From: Geomobilibacter sp964432205
GTDB taxonomy: Bacteria; Desulfobacterota; Desulfuromonadia; Geobacterales; DSM-12255
Length of the DNA: 64,000 nt
Reading direction: 5' to 3'
Assembly (NCBI GenBank): GCA_964432205.1
Contig: CAYSMK010000022.1
Span: 20,733 to 84,732, forward strand
Of the stretch, positions 50,556 to 59,312 are shown piece by piece (the stretch's first letter is position 1; each line of letters opens with the position of its first letter). The position numbers and the translations under genes are program-made. The notes below the pieces were generated by a model. It was not told the DNA's origin, did no database searches, and saw only the letters and a program-made list of their open reading frames with translations.

Positions 50556-52342
50556 ACCAACAACCGGCACCGTTCAGGGTGCGGCTTGCCAACTTCGACA
50601 ACGAGGTCGAGGCCCTTACCGGCGAGACCCTGCTCGCATGCGCCCGGCGGGCCGGGGTGAGTCTCGGCTCCGCCTGCGGCGGCCATGGCGTCTGCGCCAG
50701 CTGCGTGGTCAGGCTCCTCTCCGGCCGGGTCGATCCCTCCCCGGAACAGGGGAACAACGCCTACGGACCGGGACCGGCCGGGGAGTGGCTGCGCGCCTGC
50801 CTGGTCCGGCCGGCAAGCGACTGTGTCGTGGAAGTGGCGCCGCGCGCCCTGGCGGCGGTGGTCAGGAATGAGGTCGGGTGCCGGGACCTTCAGGCTGTGC
50901 TGCCGTTTGCCCCGACGATCCGGGTGGTCGAGGTAACGATCCCCATGCCCGGATCCGAGATCGGAGGGGGAGACCAGGAGCGGCTGCTTGCAGCTCTGAG
51001 CGGAGAAGGCGTCGAGCGGGTCGACCTTGAAATGCTGAAGCGACTCCCGCAGGAACTGCGCAAAAATGGCTGGCAACTGCGGGTGGTCGTGCGGGACAGG
51101 GAGCTGATCGGATTCATCCCTGTTGGCGGGCGGGCGCTTGGCCTGGCAATCGACCTCGGCACCACGAACATTGCGGCATCCGTGACCGATCTGGAGAGTG
51201 GCGACTGCCTGGCAATAAGCGGCAGGGAAAACCCCCAGGCAACATTCGGCGCCGATCTGATCAGCCGGATCAATCACGCGGTCCGCACCGGGGACGGCGC
51301 ACTGGAGCTGCATGCCGTCGCGGTGAGCGCCATCACGCTCCTTGCCGCTGAGTTGTGCGATGCGGCTGGCGCACACCCGGAGGAGATCGTCGACATCGCC
51401 CTCTGCGGCAACAGTGCCATGCACCACCTGCTGCTGGAGCTGCCGGTCAGCCAGCTGGGCCGGGCCCCGTTCGTCCCGGCCGCCTGTGCGGCCCTGGACG
51501 TGAAGGCCCGCGACCTGGGGCTGGCTCTCTTGCCCGGGGCCTGGCTGCACGTCATGCCCAACATCGGCGGTTTTGTCGGCGGGGACCACGTCGCGACCCT
51601 CCTGGCCACCGAACATCGCTGGTCGGACGGCACGAGCCTCGTCATCGACATCGGCACCAATACCGAGATCTCGCTCATCCATGATGGTGCGATCACGACC
51701 GCCTCCACCGCCTCCGGACCGGCGCTGGAAGGGGGGAACATCTCCTGTGGCATGCGGGCCGCCATGGGTGCCGTCGAACGGGTCTGGCTGGACCGGGACG
51801 GGATCAGGTTCCGAACGATCGGCGAGGCCCCGCCGGTCGGGCTCTGCGGGTCCGGCGTGGTCGACGCCCTGGCCGTGCTCCGTCGGGCCGGGGTCATCGA
51901 CGGGCGGGGGTACATGCGTCCCGATCACCCGGGCGTGCATGAAAGCGGCGGGTCCCGCGCGTTTCCCCTTGCACCGGGCGTTTCGTTCACCCAGGAGGAC
52001 GTGCGCGCGGTGCAACTTGCCAAGGCCGCCATCCGGGCCGGTATCGACCTGTTGCTGCGTGAGGCCGGGCTTGGAGAGGACGCGATCGACCGCGTGGTGG
52101 TGGCCGGGGCATTCGGCATCTACCTCGATCTCCCGAGTGCCGTCGACGTCGGGCTCCTCCCGCCGCTCCCTCCGGAGCGCTTCGAACAGGTGGGTAACGC
52201 CGCCGGCATCGGTGTGCGGATGGCACTCGCGTCGGGTGATGTCCGCAGGCATGCGCAGGAGCTGGCCGCGCGCTGCCGGCACATTGAACTCAACCGGCTC
52301 CCCGACTTTCAGAAGGTGTTTCTGGCCAGAATCGGGCTTTGA
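50534..52342 (+). CDS. RACo-type ATP-dependent reductive activator of corrinoid protein
   Basis: A 602-residue protein. The N-terminal plant-type [2Fe-2S] domain has CGGHGVCASC (Cys about 47, 52, 55) and a fourth Cys near 88. A linker follows, then an ASKHA ATPase-like domain from about 195 (LAIDLGTTNIAASVTD, LCGNSAMHHLLL, VIDIGTNTEISLI, VVVAGAFGIYLDLPSA). RACo proteins reduce Co(II) to Co(I) in corrinoid proteins at the cost of ATP. The gene is preceded by GAGGGGAAC and overlaps the activation-domain gene. A dispersed repeat follows the stop. Confidence 0.93.
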   Translation: MRLSGTLNQQPAPFRVRLANFDNEVEALTGETLLACARRAGVSLGSACGGHGVCASCVVRLLSGRVDPSPEQGNNAYGPGPAGEWLRACLVRPASDCVVEVAPRALAAVVRNEVGCRDLQAVLPFAPTIRVVEVTIPMPGSEIGGGDQERLLAALSGEGVERVDLEMLKRLPQELRKNGWQLRVVVRDRELIGFIPVGGRALGLAIDLGTTNIAASVTDLESGDCLAISGRENPQATFGADLISRINHAVRTGDGALELHAVAVSAITLLAAELCDAAGAHPEEIVDIALCGNSAMHHLLLELPVSQLGRAPFVPAACAALDVKARDLGLALLPGAWLHVMPNIGGFVGGDHVATLLATEHRWSDGTSLVIDIGTNTEISLIHDGAITTASTASGPALEGGNISCGMRAAMGAVERVWLDRDGIRFRTIGEAPPVGLCGSGVVDALAVLRRAGVIDGRGYMRPDHPGVHESGGSRAFPLAPGVSFTQEDVRAVQLAKAAIRAGIDLLLREAGLGEDAIDRVVVAGAFGIYLDLPSAVDVGLLPPLPPERFEQVGNAAGIGVRMALASGDVRRHAQELAARCRHIELNRLPDFQKVFLARIGL

Positions 52343-52355
52343 ACCAAACAACGGC

Positions 52356-52476
52356 TTTTAGGTCCACGAACGACACGAAAATACACGAAAAAGAGCGTTG
52401 CAGCAGACCAATAATTCACCGTTGCATATTCCATTGATTTTGTTCGTGTTTTTCGTGAGTTTCGTGGACAACTGGT
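52356..52476. repeat. Dispersed palindromic repeat, copy B
   Basis: Runs from TTTTAGGTCCACGAACGACA to TTTCGTGGACAACTGGT; the ends are inverted (CCACGAACGACACGAAAA against TTTTTCGTGAGTTTCGTGG). It is the same family as 6805-6938 and 62926-63057, lies between the activase and methyltransferase genes, and could fold in the mRNA. Confidence 0.75.
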
Positions 52477-52515
52477 TTCCCCAGGTTGAATAACGAATAG
52501 TGATAAGGAGTGGTC

Positions 52516-53394
52516 ATGAACAAGTTCAGACTCAACGTACTCGGCGAACGGATCAATCCCGGCTTCAAGAGCACCCGTGCCCTGTTCGACAACGAGGATT
52601 TCGCCGGGATCCAGGCCCTGGCCGTCAAGCAGGTGGAGGCCGGGGCCTTTGCCCTCAACGTGAATGTCGGTACCAGGGCCAAGAGCGACCCCCAGTTCAT
52701 GGCCGAGGTGATCAGGGCGATCCAGGCGGTGGTCTCGGTGCCGCTCTCCTTCGACTTCCCGAGCGCCGAGGTGCAGGAGATCTGCCTGAAGAGCTATGAC
52801 CAGGAGAAGGCGGGCGGCCAGCTGCCGATCATCAACTCCATCGCCGAGACCCGCTGGGACCTCATGGAGCTGCTCAAAATCAGGCCGTTCCGGGTGATCC
52901 TCATGGGGACCGAGCGGCTGGAAGACGGCGTAGCCAAGCCGAACAGGAGCGGTGAGGAGATCGCCGCCACTGCCAGGCGGGCCGCCGGACGTCTGGTAGC
53001 CGACCATGGCCTCAAGATCAGCGACATCTTCGTCGACATTTCGGTCAGCGCCCTCATTGCCGACACCACCGGCATGACCCGGGCCACCCTGGACGGCATC
53101 CGGATGATCGGCAGCGATCCGGAACTGAAGGGGATCAACATCTCCGGGGGACTCAGCAACATCGGCCAGCAGCTCCCGCCGAAGGCCGCGGACGGCAGCG
53201 ACCTCAAGGAGCAGTTGGAGTGCGCCTTCCTGACCATGGCGGTACCGTGCGGGATGAACACCGTGCTCGGCACCCCCTGGCGTCAATATCGGCAGCTCGC
53301 CGAGGACAACTTTGTCCTGCAGACCTTCACCGGCTTCATCGAACTCGACGGGACCAAGGCGTTGCGCCAGGTACGGAGGTTCTACACCTCATGA
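52516..53394 (+). CDS. Methyltetrahydrofolate:corrinoid methyltransferase (pterin-binding, AcsE/MtvA-like)
   Basis: A 292-residue TIM-barrel pterin-binding protein: LGERINPGFKSTRALF at about 7-22, FALNVNVGTRA (the usual LDVNxG asparagine strand) at about 42-52, PLSFDFPSAEV, LPIINSIA and GINISGGLSNIG near 205-216. It would move the methyl group from the corrinoid protein to THF, making methyl-THF for the MetV-MetF fusion. AAGGAG lies 5 bp before ATG 52516. Its stop overlaps the start of the amidohydrolase gene (ATGA). Confidence 0.88.
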   Translation: MNKFRLNVLGERINPGFKSTRALFDNEDFAGIQALAVKQVEAGAFALNVNVGTRAKSDPQFMAEVIRAIQAVVSVPLSFDFPSAEVQEICLKSYDQEKAGGQLPIINSIAETRWDLMELLKIRPFRVILMGTERLEDGVAKPNRSGEEIAATARRAAGRLVADHGLKISDIFVDISVSALIADTTGMTRATLDGIRMIGSDPELKGINISGGLSNIGQQLPPKAADGSDLKEQLECAFLTMAVPCGMNTVLGTPWRQYRQLAEDNFVLQTFTGFIELDGTKALRQVRRFYTS

Positions 53395-54599
53395 ACAACA
53401 GCTACGCGGTGGTAGCCAGCACCTATTTCGACGGCGAGTCACTGTTTCAGGACGGACCGTACAGTGTGGTCGTGGAGAACGGGATCATCGCCGACGTCGC
53501 GGCGGCTGACCTGACGTCGTTGCTCGTAAGGCGCGGAGTCGCGGTTCTCCGGGCCGCCTTCCTGATGCCGGGGCTGGTGGAGGGGCACAGCCATCTCTTC
53601 CTCGACGGCGGGCAGCTCGATTTCAACGCCCGCAACGAGTACCTGAGCGCCCCTGCCGAGGCGATGCTCGACGTGGCCAGGGCAAATGTTGCCGCCAACC
53701 TTGCGGCCGGGGTGACGCTGGTGGTCGATGCCGGTGATCGTTACGGGATCAACCACGATATCCGGCTGGAAACGCGGGGAGTGAAGGTGCGCTCGGCCGG
53801 GCTGGCCCTGCGGCGACCGGGGCGCTACGGCGGCTTCATGGCGCGGGAAGTGGGGAACCGTGACGAGATCGTCGCGGCGGTAGACGAAATATGCGGGACC
53901 GCCGACGACCTCAAGGTGATCCAGACCGGCATCATCGACTTCAAGGCGGGTGAGGTGAAGGGGGAACCCCAGTTTGCCGTGGACGAGCTCCGGTTCATCG
54001 TGCAACTGGCCCGCGAGCGAGGTCTGCGTACCTTTGTCCACTGCAGTGGCGTCGCCGGGATCGAGAGTGCGGTGGCAGCCGGCGTCGACTCCATCGAGCA
54101 CGGTTTTTTCATGAACAGTTCCCTTTTGAAGGCCATGGCCGACCGGGGAATCGCCTGGGTACCCACCTTCTCGCCCGTGCATTTCCAGTGGGAGCGGCCG
54201 GAGATAGCCGGATGGGACGAACGGACAGTGGCGAACCTGCGCCGGATACTGGATGCGCATTTCGAACAGGTGGCAATCGCCTCCTATCTGGGCGTTCCCC
54301 TGGTGGCCGGCTCGGATGCCGGCAGTCACGGCGTACGTCATGGAGAGGCGCTGATTGACGAGCTGGACTTCTTCGTCAGGGCAGGACTCCCCATGGAGGC
54401 CGTGCTCAGGTCGGCGACGTCACGTCCCCGGCAGCGCTGGGGCGTCACGCCAGCAAGGCTGGCCAAGGGGAACCGGGCGGAGTTCATCGCCCTGGCCGGG
54501 AGCCCGTTTGCCGATCCGGCCCACCTGCACGCCGTGGAGGCGGTTTACGGCGTGGGTGGCGGTGAGGAGAGCCGGCCGCTCACTGCTGCCGTTGCCTAG
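53391..54599 (+). CDS. Amidohydrolase, imidazolonepropionase-like
   Basis: A 402-residue metal-dependent hydrolase: HxH in LVEGHSHLFLDGG near 62-74, further ligands in FVHCSGVAG and SIEHGF near 215-245, and the catalytic Asp in VAGSDAGSHGVRHG near 305-318. It starts by overlapping the methyltransferase stop and has CGGAGG upstream; the longer in-frame start at 53220 lies inside that gene. Its substrate is unknown. Being locked into a demethylation operon suggests it hydrolyses the methylated substrate or a ring product, or repairs a folate/pterin by-product. It ends before a palindromic repeat. Confidence 0.82.
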   Translation: MNNSYAVVASTYFDGESLFQDGPYSVVVENGIIADVAAADLTSLLVRRGVAVLRAAFLMPGLVEGHSHLFLDGGQLDFNARNEYLSAPAEAMLDVARANVAANLAAGVTLVVDAGDRYGINHDIRLETRGVKVRSAGLALRRPGRYGGFMAREVGNRDEIVAAVDEICGTADDLKVIQTGIIDFKAGEVKGEPQFAVDELRFIVQLARERGLRTFVHCSGVAGIESAVAAGVDSIEHGFFMNSSLLKAMADRGIAWVPTFSPVHFQWERPEIAGWDERTVANLRRILDAHFEQVAIASYLGVPLVAGSDAGSHGVRHGEALIDELDFFVRAGLPMEAVLRSATSRPRQRWGVTPARLAKGNRAEFIALAGSPFADPAHLHAVEAVYGVGGGEESRPLTAAVA

Positions 54600-54680
54600 C
54601 AAATCCCCCCTAGCCCCCCTTTCTCAAAGGGGGGGAATTTATACTTCCCCCTTTAAGAAAGGGGGATTGAGGGGGATTTG
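54600..54680. repeat. Nested C/G-rich palindromes between the amidohydrolase and folD genes
   Basis: AAATCCCCCCTAGCCCCCCT at the left matches an inverted GGGGGATTGAGGGGGATTT at the right. Inside are two smaller hairpins, CCCCCCTTT-ctc-AAAGGGGGG and TTCCCCCTTT-aag-AAAGGGGGA. It belongs to the same REP-like style as 9829-9910 and 10903-10944. It fills most of the 138-bp spacer and could weaken read-through. Confidence 0.7.
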
Positions 54681-54737
54681 CAGTAAGGTGCCCGACAGAA
54701 CCTATCGACTGGAACTGACCAGGAAAGAGGGAATAGC

Positions 54738-55586
54738 ATGTCCAATCTGATTGACGGCAAGGCCATTGCCGCAAAGATACGCAGTGAACTCGCCGCAGAA
54801 GTGAAGAGTCTTGTTGCTTCAGGGACCACGCCGGGGCTCGCGGTGGTGCTCGTGGGAGACGATCCTGCCAGCAAGGTCTATGTGAGCATGAAGGAAAAGG
54901 CCTGCCTCGACGTGGGGATCTTTTCCGCCGAGCACAGGCTATCGGCCGATACGACCGAGGCGGAGCTCCTTGCCCTGATCGCCGGGCTGAACGAGGACCG
55001 GCGGATACACGGCATCCTCGTGCAGCTGCCGCTTCCCCGCCAGATCGACACGGACCGGGTACTGGAGGCGATCTCCCCATCCAAGGACGTGGACGGGTTT
55101 CACCCTTACAATGTCGGCCGCCTCGCGGTGGGAAAGCCGCTCTTTCAGCCATGTACCCCGTACGGGGTGATGGTGCTGCTGAGAGAAGCGGGGATCGACC
55201 TGGCCGGCAAGGAGGTGGTGGTAGTCGGCCGCTCCAATATTGTCGGCAAGCCGGTGGCCCTGATGTGCCTGCAGCAGAACGCCACCGTCACCCTCTGCCA
55301 TTCCCGGACCAGGGACCTGGCTGCCAGGGTACGGCAGGCGGATGTCCTGATCGCCGCGGTCGGCCAGCCGGAGATGATCAAGGGCGAATGGCTCAAGGAG
55401 GGAGCGGTGGTCATCGACGTCGGGGTAAACAGGGTGGCGGAGAAGAGGCTCGTGGGGGACGTGGAGTATGCCAGTGCCCGCGTGCGCGCCGCCGCCATCA
55501 CCCCGGTGCCGGGTGGAGTCGGTCCCATGACCATCACCATGCTCCTGCGCAACACGGTGGAGTCGGCGAAGAGGGAGGAGCGGTAG
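54738..55586 (+). CDS. folD: Bifunctional methylenetetrahydrofolate dehydrogenase/methenyl-THF cyclohydrolase
   Basis: A 282-residue FolD of normal length: DDPASKVYVSMKEKAC near 38-55 (cyclohydrolase Tyr-Lys), LPLPRQID, SPSKDVDGFHPYNVG, a PCTPYGVMVLLREAG motif near 140, VVVGRSNIVGKPVALM (cofactor site) and TPVPGGVGPMTITMLL. It converts methylene-THF to formyl-THF through methenyl-THF, the step after the MetV-MetF fusion in methyl oxidation. GGAAAGAGGG precedes the ATG. Formate-THF ligase, needed to release formate, is not in the window. Confidence 0.96.
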   Translation: MSNLIDGKAIAAKIRSELAAEVKSLVASGTTPGLAVVLVGDDPASKVYVSMKEKACLDVGIFSAEHRLSADTTEAELLALIAGLNEDRRIHGILVQLPLPRQIDTDRVLEAISPSKDVDGFHPYNVGRLAVGKPLFQPCTPYGVMVLLREAGIDLAGKEVVVVGRSNIVGKPVALMCLQQNATVTLCHSRTRDLAARVRQADVLIAAVGQPEMIKGEWLKEGAVVIDVGVNRVAEKRLVGDVEYASARVRAAAITPVPGGVGPMTITMLLRNTVESAKREER

Positions 55587-55590
55587 GAAA

Positions 55591-56382
55591 ATGGTCGATG
55601 TCCAGAGCCACCATGACGATCGCAATATCCCGATTGAACAGGTGGGGGTCAGCGAGCTGCGTTACCCGATCATCGTGATGGACAAGAAGAACGAGCGGCA
55701 GCAGACCGTGGCCAGCGTATCCATGTCGGTCAACCTCCCCCACAACTTCAAGGGGACCCACATGAGCCGCTTCATCGAGATCCTCAACCGGCACCGGGGC
55801 GGGATAACCATGCGCACCCTGCCGGACATCCTCCACGACCTGAAGCGGCATTTGAAATCGGAAAGCGCCCGCATCGAGCTCTCCTTTCCCTATTTCCTGG
55901 AAAGGAGCGCCCCGGTCAGCGGGGCCAAGGGACTCATGGAGTATGAATGCACCTTTGTCGGTGAATCGAACGGCAGAGGCGACGACCTGGTCTTCGGGGT
56001 GAAGGTGCCGGTCACCAGCCTCTGCCCGTGCAGCAAGGCGATGAGCGACGCAGGGGCCCACAACCAGCGCGGCTACGTCACGATCGATGTCAGGGCCGGC
56101 CACGACAGGAACGGCAGGAGACAGCTGATATGGATCGAAGAGCTGATCGACGTGGCGGAAAAATCGGCTTCGGCACCGGTGTATTCGCTCCTGAAGCGCT
56201 CCGATGAAAAATACGTTACCGAGCAGGCGTACGCCAATCCGGTGTTTGTCGAGGATATGGTGCGTAACGTGGCCTTCAGGCTGAAGCACGATGAACGGGT
56301 CGCCTGGTACAGGATCAGGGCGGTAAATCATGAAAGTATCCACAACCATAGTGCTTTTGCGGTACTATGTGGAGAGGGGTGA
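55591..56382 (+). CDS. folE2: GTP cyclohydrolase I type IB (FolE2)
   Basis: A 263-residue FolE2: SLCPCSKAMSDAGAHNQRG near 144-162 with the active-site Cys, and an N-terminal DIQSHHD-like segment (VDVQSHHDDRNIPIEQVGV). It converts GTP to dihydroneopterin triphosphate, the first step of folate synthesis. The gene begins 4 bp after folD, which suggests that cofactor supply is raised when the one-carbon pathway is induced. FolE2 replaces zinc-dependent FolE in some bacteria. Confidence 0.93.
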   Translation: MVDVQSHHDDRNIPIEQVGVSELRYPIIVMDKKNERQQTVASVSMSVNLPHNFKGTHMSRFIEILNRHRGGITMRTLPDILHDLKRHLKSESARIELSFPYFLERSAPVSGAKGLMEYECTFVGESNGRGDDLVFGVKVPVTSLCPCSKAMSDAGAHNQRGYVTIDVRAGHDRNGRRQLIWIEELIDVAEKSASAPVYSLLKRSDEKYVTEQAYANPVFVEDMVRNVAFRLKHDERVAWYRIRAVNHESIHNHSAFAVLCGEG

Positions 56383-56415
56383 GTATCGCTGTCCCGGCTG
56401 AGGAAGTTTGTAAGG

Positions 56416-57279
56416 ATGCCCATGGAATGCCGCAATAAAGATGCAGCTGCCGTTGGCCAGTCTCTCTACGTACCGGTGGAGTGCGAGGTAGTTGCCGTCA
56501 GCGACCTGACCCCCAATGAAAAGCTGTTCCGGCTCCGGCTGGCCGACGGCGCACCGCTCGGGCAGCTGCCGGGGCAGTTCGTCCAGGTCTCCCTGCTCGG
56601 CTGGGGAGAGGCCCCGATCTCGGTTGCCTCGTCGCCGACCAAAAGCGGCTGGTTCGAACTGGGGGTACGCCGGGCCGGCACCTTGACCTCCGCCATGCAC
56701 CGGCTCGAAGCGGGTGACCGTATCGGCATCCGCGGTCCCTTTGGCCGCCCCTTCGATCTGGCGCGACTGGCCGGCAGGGACCTGCTGTTGATCTCCGGCG
56801 GCTGCGGCCTGGCACCGATGCGCTCGCTGATCCAGTACTGCGAGGACCGAAGGGCCGAGTTCGGCCGCGTAACCATCCTCTACGGCGCCAAGAGCGTTGC
56901 CGACACCCTCTTCAAGGAGGATCTGGCCGGCTGGGAGGCCTCGGCCAGCTTCGCCTGCAGCCGAACCGTTGACCGGGTCGCGGATGGCGAGTGCTTTGAT
57001 GGCAACGTCGGGCTGATCACCGGACTGATCCCGCCGCTGGAGATAGACGCCGAGCGGACCGTGGCGGTGATCGTCGGTCCGCCGGTCATGTACCGCTTCG
57101 TCATCGCCGAACTGCGGAGGAAGGGGCTGGGACCGGAGCGGATCGTCGTCTCCCTGGAGCGCCATATGCGCTGCGGGGTCGGCAAGTGCGGCCACTGCAC
57201 CATCGAGCACCTGTACTGCTGCCAGGACGGCCCGGTCTTCTGGCTGAACGAGATCGAGCATCTGCGGGGCGCACTATGA
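56416..57279 (+). CDS. FAD/NAD(P)-binding oxidoreductase with C-terminal [2Fe-2S] site (hydrogenase gamma-like)
   Basis: A 287-residue ferredoxin-reductase-type protein: FAD part with PISVASSPT near 68-76, NAD(P) part with ISGGCGLAPMRS near 126-138, and a C-terminal cysteine cluster CGVGKCGHC...CC near 252-268 for a [2Fe-2S] centre. It resembles the gamma subunit of sulfhydrogenases and subunit B of anaerobic sulfite reductase. It overlaps the formate dehydrogenase start (ATGA), so it should pass electrons between formate dehydrogenase and NAD(P). Start ATG 56416 follows TAAGG; ATG 56422 is possible. Confidence 0.85.
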   Translation: MPMECRNKDAAAVGQSLYVPVECEVVAVSDLTPNEKLFRLRLADGAPLGQLPGQFVQVSLLGWGEAPISVASSPTKSGWFELGVRRAGTLTSAMHRLEAGDRIGIRGPFGRPFDLARLAGRDLLLISGGCGLAPMRSLIQYCEDRRAEFGRVTILYGAKSVADTLFKEDLAGWEASASFACSRTVDRVADGECFDGNVGLITGLIPPLEIDAERTVAVIVGPPVMYRFVIAELRRKGLGPERIVVSLERHMRCGVGKCGHCTIEHLYCCQDGPVFWLNEIEHLRGAL

Positions 57280-59312
57280 AGAGGACCCTGACGGTCTGCC
57301 CCTACTGCGGCACCGGCTGCATGTTCCACCTGGTAAGCGATGGCGGCCGGCTGATCGGGATTGAACCGAGCGTCCCCCACCCGGTGAGCAGAGGCTCCCT
57401 CTGCGTCAAGGGATGGAACGCCTTTGCCTTTGTCCACCACCCCGACCGTCTCACCACCCCCCTGATCCGTAAGCATGGGGAGCTCCGTCCGGCAACCTGG
57501 GACGAGGCCCTCGACCTGACCGTGGAGCGGCTGATGGCGATCCGGGAGCGCCACGGCAGCGACGCCCTGATGTTCGCCTCCTCGGCCAAGGCAACCAACG
57601 AGGAAAATTACCTGCTGATGAAGCTGGCGAGGGGGGTGTTCGGCACCAACAACATCGACCACTGTGCCAGGCTCTGCCACTCCTCCACCGTGGTCGGGCT
57701 GGCCGAGACCTTCGGCTCCGGGGCGATGACCAATTCCATCGACTGTATCGACCGGGCCGGGGCGATCCTGGTGATCGGCTCCAACACCACCGAGCAGCAT
57801 CCGCTGATCGGCAGCCGCATCCTGAATGCGGCCCGCCGGGGGACGCGGCTGATCGTCGCCGACAACCGCCTGATCCGCCTGGCCCGCCACGCCGACCTCC
57901 ATCTGCGCCACCGAAACGGCAGCGATGTCGCCCTGTTGAACGGCATGATGCACGTCATCATCGCCGAGGGGCTCGCCGACCGCGCCTTCATCGACAACCG
58001 GACCGAGAACTACCCGGCCCTGGCGCAAGCCGTGGCAGGTTGGACACCTGAGCGTGCCGCCGCCGTCACCGGTCTGGCCCCGCAGGAGATCGTCGAGGCA
58101 GCCCGCCTTTTTGCCCGGGGAAAGCCGGCCATGATCTTTTTCTCCATGGGGATCACCCAGCACAGCCACGGGGTCGACAACGTGCGCTGCTGCGCCTCAC
58201 TCGCGCTACTGACCGGCAACGTCGGTCGGGAGGGGGCCGGGGTCAACCCGTTGCGCGGGCAGAACAACGTCCAGGGAGGATGCGACATGGGGGCACTCCC
58301 GGAGGTCTTCAGCGGCTATCAGCGGGTGGCCGACCAGGCAGTGCGTGACAAGTTCGCCCATGCCTGGGGGGTGGAGAAACTCCCCGACACCCCCGGTCTC
58401 CCCCTGACCCGGGCCATGGACAATGCTGCCGCTGGCCGGCTGCACGGGATGTTCATCATGGGTGAGAACCCGATCATCTCCGATCCCGACCAGGCCCACG
58501 CCCGGCACGCCCTGGAAAACCTGGACTTTCTGGTGGTGCAGGATATATTCCTGACCGAAACCGCGGCCCTGGCCGACGTGGTGCTCCCCGCCGCCTGTTA
58601 CGCCGAAAAGGATGGGACCTTCACCAACACCGAGCGTCGCGTGCAGCGGGTCAGAAAGGGTGTGGAGCCGCCGGGCGAGGCACGTGCCGACTGGGAGATC
58701 ATCGGCGCCCTCGCCGAGCGGGCCGGCTACACCGGGATGCGCTACGGAAGCCCGGCCGCGATCATGGACGAGATCGCCGGCCTTACCCCGATCTACGGCG
58801 GCATCGCCTACGACCGGCTCGACCCCTTTGGCCTGCAGTGGCCCTGTCCAGACCGGAGCCACCCCGGCACGCAGGTGCTCCACATCGACCGGTTCACCCG
58901 GGGCCCGGGACGTTTCTCCCCGGTCGACTACCGGCCGCCGGCCGAGATACCTGACACTGACTACCCCTTTGTCCTGACCACTGGCCGGACCTATTTCCAC
59001 TGGCACACCGGCACCATGACCAGGCGGACCCATCTGCTCGACCGTGAGGAGCGCGCCCCGTTTGTGGAGCTTCACCCCGAGGACGCCAACCGCCTTGGCG
59101 TAGCCGACCGCGACGAACTCCTGGTCACCAGCCGGCGCGGGGAAATCAGGGTGCAGACGCGGGTGACGCCGATGGTCGTCCCGGGGGTGGTCTTCATCCC
59201 CTTTCATTTTGCCGAAGGGGCGGCCAACGCACTCACCAACAATGTACTCGATCCCGAATCGGCCATACCGGAATTCAAGGTCTGTGCAGTCCGGATACGG
59301 AGGGCGCCATGA
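57276..59312 (+). CDS. fdhA: Molybdopterin formate dehydrogenase catalytic subunit, Cys-type
   Basis: A 678-residue molybdopterin oxidoreductase with an N-terminal [4Fe-4S] motif CPYCGTGC plus a fourth Cys near 43. The active-site segment is ARLCHSSTV near 130-138; it has Cys, not selenocysteine, and the Arg-x-Cys-His context fits formate dehydrogenases. Later landmarks include GENPIISDPDQ, QDIFLTETA and a C-terminal cofactor domain (TGRTYFHWHTGTMTRRT). It oxidises formate to CO2 (or the reverse). ATG 57276 overlaps the preceding stop; the open frame upstream lies inside that gene. It is coupled to a 4Fe-4S partner gene by another ATGA overlap. Confidence 0.92.
   Translation: MKRTLTVCPYCGTGCMFHLVSDGGRLIGIEPSVPHPVSRGSLCVKGWNAFAFVHHPDRLTTPLIRKHGELRPATWDEALDLTVERLMAIRERHGSDALMFASSAKATNEENYLLMKLARGVFGTNNIDHCARLCHSSTVVGLAETFGSGAMTNSIDCIDRAGAILVIGSNTTEQHPLIGSRILNAARRGTRLIVADNRLIRLARHADLHLRHRNGSDVALLNGMMHVIIAEGLADRAFIDNRTENYPALAQAVAGWTPERAAAVTGLAPQEIVEAARLFARGKPAMIFFSMGITQHSHGVDNVRCCASLALLTGNVGREGAGVNPLRGQNNVQGGCDMGALPEVFSGYQRVADQAVRDKFAHAWGVEKLPDTPGLPLTRAMDNAAAGRLHGMFIMGENPIISDPDQAHARHALENLDFLVVQDIFLTETAALADVVLPAACYAEKDGTFTNTERRVQRVRKGVEPPGEARADWEIIGALAERAGYTGMRYGSPAAIMDEIAGLTPIYGGIAYDRLDPFGLQWPCPDRSHPGTQVLHIDRFTRGPGRFSPVDYRPPAEIPDTDYPFVLTTGRTYFHWHTGTMTRRTHLLDREERAPFVELHPEDANRLGVADRDELLVTSRRGEIRVQTRVTPMVVPGVVFIPFHFAEGAANALTNNVLDPESAIPEFKVCAVRIRRAP

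Noticed and set aside
57660..57690. Selenocysteine in formate dehydrogenase
   Set aside because: The active-site codon is TGC (Cys) in ARLCHSS; no in-frame TGA is present.
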